NCBI GenBank assembly: GCA_050299855.1
Contig: JBNKWQ010000048.1
Location: 62,001-126,000 of the forward strand
Reading direction: 5' to 3'
DNA length: 64,000 nt
DNA from: Hahella sp050299855
Lineage (GTDB): Bacteria; Pseudomonadota; Gammaproteobacteria; Pseudomonadales; Oleiphilaceae
Below the pieces are notes generated by a model. It saw nothing but the letters and a program-made list of their open reading frames with translations. It did no database searches and was not told the origin of the DNA. Both the position numbers and the translations under genes were made by a program. Below are positions 17,894 through 26,039 of this stretch, piece by piece; the stretch's first letter is position 1; every line of letters starts with the position of its first letter.

Positions 17894-18655
17894 CTACCGT
17901 GTTAATTCCGCGAGCATCTCCTCAAGATAAACCACTGGTATGGCATATGTTATGCCACTGGGTTTTTCCAGAACTGCCTCCTTGCTTTCTTTAATGAAAA
18001 CCTTATTGATGATGCCCAAAACTACCCCTGTATCAGGATCAAACATTGGACTACCACTATTCCCTGGGTAAGCAGTGGCATCCAGTTGATATACATTAAA
18101 CGGCTCACGAAGACGACGTAGGAGTTTGGCATTCAAGCTCCTAGCAGTACTTGCTGGAATCACGATTGGAGTAATAGCACTGATTATCCCTCGATGTGTA
18201 ACTGGATATAATCCAAGGATGGAACCTATAGGATAACCCGTAAACGCAACAGAGGACCCTTCCCTTGCTTCACTATTAAGTAATGTCATTGCCGGAAGCG
18301 GCGATCCGGGGACTTTTAGCAGCGCCAAGTCATATAGTTCGTCTTTGGCGATCATTTCTACCTTTCGTAGTTCGGGGTCTTTACCTGTGCCTATAAAAAT
18401 CACCGGAACATCTTTGGTATCACTGATAATAGGTTCAATCACGTGGTAGTTGGTGACGACCATAGAGCCATCAGAAACTGCAAACCCCGTTCCCGTTACT
18501 CGAGCTCTGGGATTGGCCAATTCGTTATATCGACCGACGCCAACAATAGCCGGCTTAATCTTCTCGATAGTATCTGGAAGCGAAGTCGCTTCGGCACCTA
18601 AAGTTAGAATCGCCCCTAATAACGCCAACAAAAGTGCCTGAATTTTGATCAACAT
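17894..18655 (-). CDS. Secreted trypsin-like serine protease
   Basis: A 253-residue protein with a signal peptide (residues 1-23, hydrophobic to ATS). The protease domain has His71 (VTNYHVIEP), Asp109 (LYDLALLKV) and Ser200 (YPGNSGSPMFD), the complete triad of the DegP/trypsin-like group. No PDZ domain follows, so it is a short periplasmic protease, not a full Deg protein. It lies within the exosortase locus, converging with the HDOD gene, and could process envelope or surface proteins; that link is positional only. Confidence 0.85.
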   Translation of the reverse strand: MLIKIQALLLALLGAILTLGAEATSLPDTIEKIKPAIVGVGRYNELANPRARVTGTGFAVSDGSMVVTNYHVIEPIISDTKDVPVIFIGTGKDPELRKVEMIAKDELYDLALLKVPGSPLPAMTLLNSEAREGSSVAFTGYPIGSILGLYPVTHRGIISAITPIVIPASTARSLNAKLLRRLREPFNVYQLDATAYPGNSGSPMFDPDTGVVLGIINKVFIKESKEAVLEKPSGITYAIPVVYLEEMLAELTR

Positions 18656-18973
18656 AAGCGCAGTAATTTCCTAATTTCACGAAACTATTTACAAAAATAT
18701 GGTTATGTTTGCTTTATGGTAAGCATACCTGTCATAGGAAAGGACATCTAATTCGTCTTTAGTTTGCAAATAAACTTTAAAAATAGTGATTTAACGGGCA
18801 CAGTTCAGTATTCCTGTCTGTTGTACAAGATTTTCAAAGTTTATAATCTCTAACTATGAATCGAACGCATAAAACGACAACTAATATTTTCTAACTTGGT
18901 AGCATTCTAACCCCGTGTTCATCGCTACATATCCTGGGGGCAATGTTAATAATCACCAGTGCTGGATGCCTTG
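18656..18973. other. Divergent intergenic region
   Basis: These 318 bases separate the protease gene (minus) from the acyl-CoA ligase gene (plus). I find no convincing gene. The only clear signal is one sigma-70-like promoter facing the ligase (18821-18847). No sigma-54 pattern (GG and GC ten bases apart in good context) was found here. Confidence 0.5.
18821..18847 (+). promoter_or_regulatory. Candidate sigma-70 promoter for the ligase-decarboxylase genes
   Basis: A perfect -10 TATAAT (18842-18847) follows TTGTAC (18821-18826) with a short 15-base spacer. It would give a leader of about 120 bases before the ligase start. The spacing is below the optimum, so the call is tentative. Confidence 0.35.
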
Positions 18974-20557
18974 ATGACTACTTTTATCCACAGTTTTCTA
19001 TTTGATAGCGCAGACTTAAAACCAGATAACCCTGCCATTAGCGATAATAAGCAAACTCTGAACTACCGGGAGTTAGCTAAAAAGACGAGCGCTACCGGAA
19101 AAGCGATGGTTGATCTGGACCTAAATGTAGGGGACAGGGTTGGTATCTTTTTACCTAAGTTACCTGAAACCGTCATGAGTTTTTTTGGCGTAGCTGCTGC
19201 TGGAGGAGTTTTTGTTCCGATAAACCCTCTGCTCAAAGCCCAGCAAGCCACCTATATTTTGAATGATTGTAACGTCCGTATATTAATCACTCACACTCCC
19301 CGTCTAAAATTGTTGCAGGAAAACCTTGCTCACTGTCCAGATCTCCACACGATAATATGTGTCGATCAGCCGCCTCTATCCGCCATAGGACATGTTCGGG
19401 TACTTCATTGGCAAGAAGTAGTTAAAGATCAGATAGATACGTTTAGGCGCGAACCAGCCACAGACTCAGCGATGGCTGCGATAATGTACACATCTGGAAG
19501 TACAGGCAATCCTAAGGGAGTGGTTCTGTCACATCGGAATATGGTTGTCGGAGCAGAGAGTGTATCCGAGTATCTCGAAAATACCGAGCAAGACAGAATA
19601 CTAGCCGTGCTTCCCTTCAGCTTTGATTATGGCCTAAGCCAGCTGACAACGGCCTTTCGTGTTGGTGCCAGCTGTCACCTACTGGATTACCTTCTTCCGA
19701 ACGACATTCGCAAAGCTATTGAAACACATCAAATTACAGGCTTGGCAGCAGTCCCACCGCTATGGTCACAACTGACCAAATTGGAATGGCAATCATCAGA
19801 AGGAACAAGTCTCAGGTATTTCACCAACAGTGGTGGCGCTATGCCTGAAGCCACATTACGCAAACTGGAATCCATTTTCAGCAATGCCTGTCCTTATTTG
19901 ATGTACGGCCTCACAGAGGCCTTCAGAAGCACCTATCTACCACCGGAGCAGGCAAAGTCCCGGCCAACGTCCATGGGGAAGGCCATTCCCAACGCAGAAA
20001 TCAAGGTCGTCCGCCCGAACGGCGAAGAGTGTGCTCCAAATGAGCCTGGTGAACTTGTTCATTGTGGACCACTAGTCAGCATGGGATATTGGAATGCGCC
20101 TGATAAGACCGCGGAAAGATTTAAATATACTCCAGGCCTGCCCACAGAAATTACGACCCCCCAACTATCAGTGTGGTCGGGAGATACAGTTTACCGAGAC
20201 CAGGAAGGTTTTCTCTATTTTATCGGTCGTATGGATGACATGATCAAAACCTCCGGCTATAGAGTTAGCCCGACTGAAGTCGAAGAAGCTGTCTACGATT
20301 CAGGTTTTGTTACAGAGGCAGCCGCAATAGGCCTAAGTCACAGTGATTTTGGCCAGGCCATTGCTGTAATTACAACGATCAAAGATGAAAATGCCGAAGA
20401 AATAGCAACACTGATTTTAAAGCACTGTCAAAAGCAATTGCCCAATTTCATGATTCCCAAGAAAGTTATTATCAGGGATAGTATGCCTCACAATGCCAAC
20501 GGTAAAATTGATCGCAAGCAGCTGAGCCAGGACTATAAAGACTTGTTTACCGACTAG
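18974..20557 (+). CDS. Acyl-CoA ligase (AMP-forming), exosortase A system-associated
   Basis: A 527-residue adenylate-forming enzyme. MYTSGSTGNPKGVV is the ATP loop, YGLTEAFRST and GDTVYRDQEGFLYFIGRMDD are the A5/A7-A8 motifs, and NGKIDRKQL near the end carries the catalytic Lys. It matches the ligase found with XrtA loci, which with the decarboxylase downstream and an acyl carrier protein probably loads an amino- or acyl-building block for the polymer or its anchor; the substrate is unknown. The reading frame opens at GTG 18959, but family members begin like the ATG at 18974, so I used that. Confidence 0.92.
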   Translation: MTTFIHSFLFDSADLKPDNPAISDNKQTLNYRELAKKTSATGKAMVDLDLNVGDRVGIFLPKLPETVMSFFGVAAAGGVFVPINPLLKAQQATYILNDCNVRILITHTPRLKLLQENLAHCPDLHTIICVDQPPLSAIGHVRVLHWQEVVKDQIDTFRREPATDSAMAAIMYTSGSTGNPKGVVLSHRNMVVGAESVSEYLENTEQDRILAVLPFSFDYGLSQLTTAFRVGASCHLLDYLLPNDIRKAIETHQITGLAAVPPLWSQLTKLEWQSSEGTSLRYFTNSGGAMPEATLRKLESIFSNACPYLMYGLTEAFRSTYLPPEQAKSRPTSMGKAIPNAEIKVVRPNGEECAPNEPGELVHCGPLVSMGYWNAPDKTAERFKYTPGLPTEITTPQLSVWSGDTVYRDQEGFLYFIGRMDDMIKTSGYRVSPTEVEEAVYDSGFVTEAAAIGLSHSDFGQAIAVITTIKDENAEEIATLILKHCQKQLPNFMIPKKVIIRDSMPHNANGKIDRKQLSQDYKDLFTD

Positions 20558-20633
20558 GCTTTATTGCCAATAAGACCATGGATCTAGTCCAAGCTTAAAA
20601 AGCCCCCGACATGAAGTTCATAAGTGGTAGGAA

Positions 20634-21869
20634 ATGCAGAAGAAAATCATAACTCATACGGAAATGAAGTATTTCAAAGTCTCCGGTAATCATTTGCTGG
20701 CAGGTGGAAAGACGATCGAACAAATCGCAGCGATTGCAGGGCAAACGCCTTTTTATATCTATGACCGAAGTATTATTCAACGGAAGATAGAAGAATTCAA
20801 AAGCCAAATCCCTCGCCAAATTGCCCTACACTACGCAATAAAAGCCAATCCGATGCCATCCTTGGTAAGCTTTATTGCCAATCATGTTGACGGCTTAGAC
20901 GTGGCTTCACAAAAGGAAATGTTGATAGCCCTCGGCACAAACATACCATCAGAGAAAATCAGTTTTGCCGGACCAGGCAAACTTCAGAGTGAAGTTGCAT
21001 CAGCTATCGCTGCAGGTATCACTCTGAATATTGAATCAGAAACTGAGCTAAAGCGAGCATTGGCAATTGGGCAAACTTTAGCAATTAAGCCTCGACTTGC
21101 CGTTCGGGTAAATCCGGATTTCGAACTAAAAGCCTCAGGAATGAAAATGGGAGGCGGTCCAAAGCAATTTGGCATTGACGCTGAAAGAGTTCCTGAAGCC
21201 ATTCAACAAATTACCGAGTCTGATGCTGAGTTTGTAGGACTACATATTTTTTCCGGCTCCCAGAACCTCAAATATGAAGCGCTCATTGAGGCGCATAACA
21301 AGACTTTTGCGCTTGCTTCAAGAATTCGTCGTGAAGCATCTGTTGAGCTAAACAAGTTGAATATCGGCGGAGGCTTTGGTATTCCGTATTTCCCTGGCGA
21401 AACTCCCCTGGACCTGGAGCCTATTGGTCAAAATCTCGAGGCGCTCCTTCAGGAATATTCTGAAGACATTAAAAATACACGAGTAGTGATGGAGTTGGGG
21501 CGTTTCCTGGTTGGGGAATCAGGGCTCTATGTCTGCCGGATAAACGACAAGAAAGTTTCAAGAGGTCTTACTTACCTTATTGCTGATGGTGGACTACATC
21601 ACCATCTGTCCAACTCGGGCAATTTTGGACAGGTAATACGCAAAAACTATCCAGTTGCAATTGCCAACAAGATGGACAGTAATGATAGGGAAAATGTTAG
21701 TATCGTGGGCCCGTTATGTACTCCGCTCGATACATTAGCTGATAAAATGGACCTGCCAAGAGCGGAAATCGGGGATTTTGTAAGCATATATCAGTCAGGT
21801 GCCTACGGCGCTACTGCCAGCCCCCGGGGTTTTCTTAGCCAACCGGATCTAGTAGAGATACTGCTATAG
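20634..21869 (+). CDS. PLP-dependent decarboxylase, exosortase A system-associated
   Basis: A 411-residue alanine-racemase-fold decarboxylase, related to diaminopimelate and ornithine decarboxylases. LHYAIKANPMPSLV holds the PLP lysine, LHIFSGSQNL and LNIGGGFGIPYFPGE bind the phosphate, and GPLCTPLDTLADK carries the active-site Cys. TAGGA precedes the ATG. It is 76 bases after the acyl-CoA ligase, and the two are regularly found together in XrtA loci. It would decarboxylate an amino acid, free or carrier-bound, to an amine used in the polymer; the actual substrate is not known. Confidence 0.92.
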   Translation: MQKKIITHTEMKYFKVSGNHLLAGGKTIEQIAAIAGQTPFYIYDRSIIQRKIEEFKSQIPRQIALHYAIKANPMPSLVSFIANHVDGLDVASQKEMLIALGTNIPSEKISFAGPGKLQSEVASAIAAGITLNIESETELKRALAIGQTLAIKPRLAVRVNPDFELKASGMKMGGGPKQFGIDAERVPEAIQQITESDAEFVGLHIFSGSQNLKYEALIEAHNKTFALASRIRREASVELNKLNIGGGFGIPYFPGETPLDLEPIGQNLEALLQEYSEDIKNTRVVMELGRFLVGESGLYVCRINDKKVSRGLTYLIADGGLHHHLSNSGNFGQVIRKNYPVAIANKMDSNDRENVSIVGPLCTPLDTLADKMDLPRAEIGDFVSIYQSGAYGATASPRGFLSQPDLVEILL

Positions 21870-22086
21870 ATAATGTCCAAGTTCTGTATTGCCACCAGGG
21901 ATTTAAAGGTTAAGGTATAGATCGGCCTGAAAGCTTTTTATGGTAGATAAGTCGGCTTTATCAGGCTTGAAATTTTGGATGACTAGCGATTAATTTACGT
22001 AGCCAACTAAAAACTATAAGACCATTAGCATTGACAATAACGATTACAACGAAAAATTGAGAAGAGTCTTTTCAAGGGAGTACTTT

Positions 22087-24906
22087 ATGAAAGAGCCCAA
22101 GCTGCAGCGATCCACAAGGCCACGCGCAAAATCAAGAGGCATCGCTAGCTCACGCACCATGGCCGTCTGTTGGATATTCACTTTCTTACTGGGTTGTGGG
22201 GCGGAAAAGACTGATGTGGAGTACTTGGAGTCTGCCAAGTCCCTGGCTGCATCTGGCGATATCAAATCATATGCCATTGAACTAAAAAATGCTTTGCAGC
22301 AAAACCCAAAAAATGCGGAAGCGCGCTTTCTGCTTGGCCAGTATTACGTTAACAATCAATTAGGCGCCCCTGCTGAAAAAGAGTTGGAAAAAGCCATAGA
22401 ATATGGCATGCAGAAGTCTGAAGTCTTAAGTGAAATGGTGCAGGCTCTCTATTACCAATACGCTTTCAGCCGCCTTATTGAATACTCAGACTCCCTCCCA
22501 GCTATAAGTGCAGATACAAAAGCAGAAGTTCTATTTTATCGTGGCGCCTCTTGGATCAACCTCGGCAATATAGACAAATCCCAGCAGGAATTTGAGGCCG
22601 CGGTCAATGCCGCCCCCGATTCTACTTATGGAAAAATCTCTCAGGGTTATCTCTATCTTATTTTTGACAAACCTAACAATACCAACGAAATAGCCACTTC
22701 TTTGACAACCAACAACCCCGAGAACGCCGAGGCTCTCCTATTGCTTGCTCGTAGCCAACTTGCACTAAAACAATTGGCTGATTCGGCATCTTCAATGGAA
22801 AAGGCGCTAAGCCTGCAGCCTAATAGATTACAGCTTTATGTCGACACGGCCAGAGTTCAAATATCTGCGCAAAAGTTTGAGGTAGCAGAAAAGAATGTCG
22901 ACCATGTATTAAAAATTGCGCCAAAACACCTACCGTCAAATATTTTAAAAGCCACGCTCCGTCTTAGAGATAAAGACTTTACTGCAGCAAGGGAACATGC
23001 AGATCAAGCCGTAACGTTAAGTGAAGTGAACAAACAGGCAAAACTACTATCTGGAATGGCAAACTTCTACCTTGAAAACTGGGAATCTGCCAGAGATCGA
23101 CTTTTAGCAATCAAAGACTTTGTTCGACCAGGTCATATTGCTCACCGAATGCTCGCTTACTCCGAATTCAAACTTGGTTATGTGCAGTCAGCACAGGAAA
23201 TACTCTCTACCATGGGCGATTTAAGTGATGCTGATAAAAAGCTGTTGAAAAGCTTTGGTGCTGAATTTGCCCGTGAAGGCAAGATAGATGAGGCCACCTC
23301 ACTTTACGAAACTGCCGCCGGGCTAGGGTCAAGCGACCCTGAAGCACTCACTAAAATGGGTATTCTTAAGCTTAGTCAGGACGATTCGTCTGGACTAAAT
23401 GACCTGGAGAAAGCTTTAGAAAAAGATGCCGAGTTTACTTGGGCGCGAGCTGCAATGGCCCGCTACTATCTGAAAGCGGGTGATACTACCAAAGCAATAA
23501 AGACCGTAGAGGAACTGGTATCGCTGGCTCCAGATGACGTTGAATCATATCTATTGGCTGCCGAGATTTATGGCGGCGCTGAACGCTATTCTGATGCAAA
23601 AAGGGTTTTAGATAACGCTGATAAGCGGTTCCCAAAAAATACAGGAATAATGATCACCTACTCTAAACTGGCATACTCACAAGGTGACTTAAAAAGCTCC
23701 GCAAACTACCTCGCTGACACACTTAAAATTGCGCCTTCTAACGACTATGCATTGATGGCTTACTACAGGCTAACCAAACGCCTCGGGGATACCAAGCCAG
23801 CTAATTTAGCCATAGATGAGGCCATAGCAAAGAATTCAGGAAACGACAATTTGGTTCTAATTAAAGCACTTACCCAAATTGATCAAAACCTGCCAGATCA
23901 AGGCCTTGCCACACTATCAATGATTAAACCCGAATCATCCTTATACAGCCGGGCTCAGAGCATTTCAGGCAATATTGAAGCTAAGAAAGGCAATGGTCAA
24001 AATGCCTTAATCCATTTTCAAAACTGGATTAAGGCTGCACCTAAGGAGCCTAGAGCCTACTTCGCAACGGCTAAAATACAAGCATCTAACAACAATATGC
24101 GGGAAGCCTTATCTACTATAGATCAGGGATTAACTGCCATTCCCACCAATAAGGCTCTACATCTGGAAAAAGTTCGTTTACTCCTCGAGGGAGAACAGAT
24201 TAATCAAGCCAAATCTGTTATAGCAAAGTACAATACACTCTATGGACAGGATGCTGCATTGGACCTCATTCAAGGGACCTATTATGCAAAGCAGGGCAAC
24301 TATTCAAAAGCCGAACAACTTTTCTCCTCCAGTCATCAACTAAACCCTTCCAGTCGAACTGCAATAGGCTTGGCTGAAATATATATTCGTACAAACAGGG
24401 TAGATCAAGCAGTATCAAAGCTTAACGAATGGTTGAAAGAACACCCTGCCGATCAAGCAGTAAGGCTATATAAAGCTAACCTGGCATTAAGTACGAAAGG
24501 TCGCTCTGACAAGCAAGAGGCACTTAAACAGTATTCAGCTATTGTGGATAAGAGCCCAAATAATTTTGTAGCCCAAAATAATCTGGCATGGATCTTAGGG
24601 GAACTAGGACAAATTAGCGAAGCAGTAGAGCATGCGGCTACGGCTTATAAATTAAAGCCCAGCTTGCCTGCCATCCAGGACACTTACGGCTACTTATTGT
24701 TACTCTCAGGCAACGTGAGTGAAGCAAAGGAAATACTTCAGCTGGCACATCGCACATCTGATGGCGACCCCTCAATTACCTACCATTACGCTATGGCTTT
24801 AAGCCAGGTCGATAAAAAAGATGAGGCAAAACAGATACTCTCTTCTGTGATAGAGATGGATTTCCCCGAAAAAGATGCCGCACAAAAATTACATTCAACC
24901 CTTTAA
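22087..24906 (+). CDS. prsT: XrtA/PEP-CTERM system TPR-repeat lipoprotein PrsT
   Basis: A 939-residue protein. The N-terminus is basic, then FTFLLGC gives a lipoprotein signal with Cys37 as lipid site. The rest is a long array of tetratricopeptide repeats (for example NAEARFLLGQYYVNN, DAEFTWARAAMARYYLKAG, NFVAQNNLAWILGELGQ). PrsT is a marker of the exosortase A systems that also have PrsK/PrsR; as an outer-membrane-linked scaffold it may hold secretion or assembly partners. AAGGGAG at 22073-22079 fits the ATG at 22087, so an upstream TTG in frame was not used. A terminator follows. Confidence 0.93.
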   Translation: MKEPKLQRSTRPRAKSRGIASSRTMAVCWIFTFLLGCGAEKTDVEYLESAKSLAASGDIKSYAIELKNALQQNPKNAEARFLLGQYYVNNQLGAPAEKELEKAIEYGMQKSEVLSEMVQALYYQYAFSRLIEYSDSLPAISADTKAEVLFYRGASWINLGNIDKSQQEFEAAVNAAPDSTYGKISQGYLYLIFDKPNNTNEIATSLTTNNPENAEALLLLARSQLALKQLADSASSMEKALSLQPNRLQLYVDTARVQISAQKFEVAEKNVDHVLKIAPKHLPSNILKATLRLRDKDFTAAREHADQAVTLSEVNKQAKLLSGMANFYLENWESARDRLLAIKDFVRPGHIAHRMLAYSEFKLGYVQSAQEILSTMGDLSDADKKLLKSFGAEFAREGKIDEATSLYETAAGLGSSDPEALTKMGILKLSQDDSSGLNDLEKALEKDAEFTWARAAMARYYLKAGDTTKAIKTVEELVSLAPDDVESYLLAAEIYGGAERYSDAKRVLDNADKRFPKNTGIMITYSKLAYSQGDLKSSANYLADTLKIAPSNDYALMAYYRLTKRLGDTKPANLAIDEAIAKNSGNDNLVLIKALTQIDQNLPDQGLATLSMIKPESSLYSRAQSISGNIEAKKGNGQNALIHFQNWIKAAPKEPRAYFATAKIQASNNNMREALSTIDQGLTAIPTNKALHLEKVRLLLEGEQINQAKSVIAKYNTLYGQDAALDLIQGTYYAKQGNYSKAEQLFSSSHQLNPSSRTAIGLAEIYIRTNRVDQAVSKLNEWLKEHPADQAVRLYKANLALSTKGRSDKQEALKQYSAIVDKSPNNFVAQNNLAWILGELGQISEAVEHAATAYKLKPSLPAIQDTYGYLLLLSGNVSEAKEILQLAHRTSDGDPSITYHYAMALSQVDKKDEAKQILSSVIEMDFPEKDAAQKLHSTL

Positions 24907-24930
24907 CACCCGTTAATTCTATTAAATACA

Positions 24931-24950
24931 GGCACCTTAAGGTGCCTTTT
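24931..24950 (+). terminator. Rho-independent terminator after prsT
   Basis: The perfect inverted repeat GGCACCTT/AAGGTGCC (24931-24946) is followed by TTTT. It lies 24 bases after the prsT stop and separates it from the PEP-CTERM gene, which then needs its own promoter. Confidence 0.75.
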
Positions 24951-25077
24951 ATGTGTGACAAGTTTTTTTACAGCAATTTCAAGCTCCACTTTCAAGATGT
25001 CAAATTCCTTTACATTGCACAAAAGCAGGCATTCAATATAAAATTCATCCAATTGATTTTAAAGAGTTTTTAAAACA

Positions 25078-25093
25078 TGGCATCTAGATTGCT
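25078..25093 (+). promoter_or_regulatory. Sigma-54 (-24/-12) promoter of the PEP-CTERM gene
   Basis: TGGCATCTAGATTGCT matches the RpoN consensus: TGGCA at -24, TTGC at -12, with GG (25079-25080) and GC (25091-25092) exactly ten bases apart. Transcription would begin near 25104, after the ATG at 25077, which also shows that the true gene start is the ATG at 25137 with GGAG at 25127-25130. PrsR, a sigma-54 activator encoded 8 kb upstream, is the likely regulator (inference). Confidence 0.75.
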
Positions 25094-25136
25094 TTATTAC
25101 CGGTGTCTTGTAATTTCGCAAGTAATGGAGATGGAA

Positions 25137-25970
25137 ATGAATAAAAAGGTTTTAGCAGCAGTTGTAGCCGGGTTTATATCTACTGGTGCATCTGCAACCG
25201 TATTAACATTTGATGATACAGCAGCTGGCGGTTCCAACGGCTTGATCGACTTTGACAGCATCGACTTCAACTTTGACGAAGCTGATGTAACCCAAACCGA
25301 CGATGGCGATGGCACAATTGGTGGCGCAGATAACTTTGTAGAATTTGGCGACACTTTCGCTGTTAACTTCCTTCTGGACAATATCGACGTAGCTTCTGAC
25401 GTGGATACTGCCTATGAGTTGTGGTTTGACTACAGCTTCTCAGGTGTTGCGACAGGTGTCGCTAACCCGCTCCCAACTGCTGGCGACATCTTCCTTAGTG
25501 TACTATTTGGTAGCGGTAGTGCTGGCCTATATCTTGACGGCGTTGTTAACAACACTTTCGACGGCGGCACCCAAGTTCTTGATTATAGCCTGACTTCCGG
25601 CTCCTGCAGCCTGTTTGCCGACGTTGATGGCGGCACGGGCGAATTGAGTCTGGCTGCAGATGGCGCTTGCACCATCGGCATGGATATCGACGTATTGGTA
25701 CCAGGCCTGTTCTTCTTCGGTGGAACCGATCTGTTTGACTATGACGGGCCTTTCACCACCAGCATGGCAGTAACCGTACAAGATCTTGACGGTCTTTACT
25801 TTTCTTATGCAGCACAAGAAGCCGTTTCACCTGATGGTGCAGACGTACAAAACTTCATTATTTCTCACGACGGCAACCAGGACTTTACAGTTCCTGAGCC
25901 AGGCAGCTTAGCACTTTTCGCTGCAGGCCTTCTGGGAGTAGCAGGTGTAGCACGCCGCAAAAAGGCTTAA
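25137..25970 (+). CDS. PEP-CTERM sorting-domain surface protein
   Basis: A 277-residue secreted protein. MNKKVLAAVVAGFISTGASA is the signal peptide. The body is rich in Asp, Gly and Phe (FDSIDFNFDEADV, DDGDGTIGG) and may bind Ca2+. The C-terminus has the complete sorting signal: PEPGSLALF, a hydrophobic helix to VAGVA, and the basic end RRKKA. Exosortase A (at 57-58.5 kb) should cut and anchor it, probably with the exopolysaccharide. Its composition resembles flocculation-type PepA proteins, but only weakly. The reading frame extends upstream to 25077; the sigma-54 promoter and GGAG site favour 25137. It is the only PEP-CTERM substrate seen here. Confidence 0.92.
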   Translation: MNKKVLAAVVAGFISTGASATVLTFDDTAAGGSNGLIDFDSIDFNFDEADVTQTDDGDGTIGGADNFVEFGDTFAVNFLLDNIDVASDVDTAYELWFDYSFSGVATGVANPLPTAGDIFLSVLFGSGSAGLYLDGVVNNTFDGGTQVLDYSLTSGSCSLFADVDGGTGELSLAADGACTIGMDIDVLVPGLFFFGGTDLFDYDGPFTTSMAVTVQDLDGLYFSYAAQEAVSPDGADVQNFIISHDGNQDFTVPEPGSLALFAAGLLGVAGVARRKKA

Positions 25971-25994
25971 TTCTTAGGAATTTAGCTTAATAAG

Positions 25995-26018
25995 AACCCG
26001 CCAATTGGCGGGTTTTTT
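25995..26018 (+). terminator. Rho-independent terminator after the PEP-CTERM gene
   Basis: AACCCGCC (25995-26002), an AATT loop and GGCGGGTT (26007-26014), with six T. It lies between convergent genes and its stem could also slow transcription coming from the minus strand. Confidence 0.88.
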
Positions 26019-26039
26019 ATTTCTTAGAGTCTCAAATAT

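Noticed and set aside
22044..22277. Minus-strand frame opposite the prsT start
   Set aside because: Antisense to the lipoprotein signal region of prsT, with no family resemblance.
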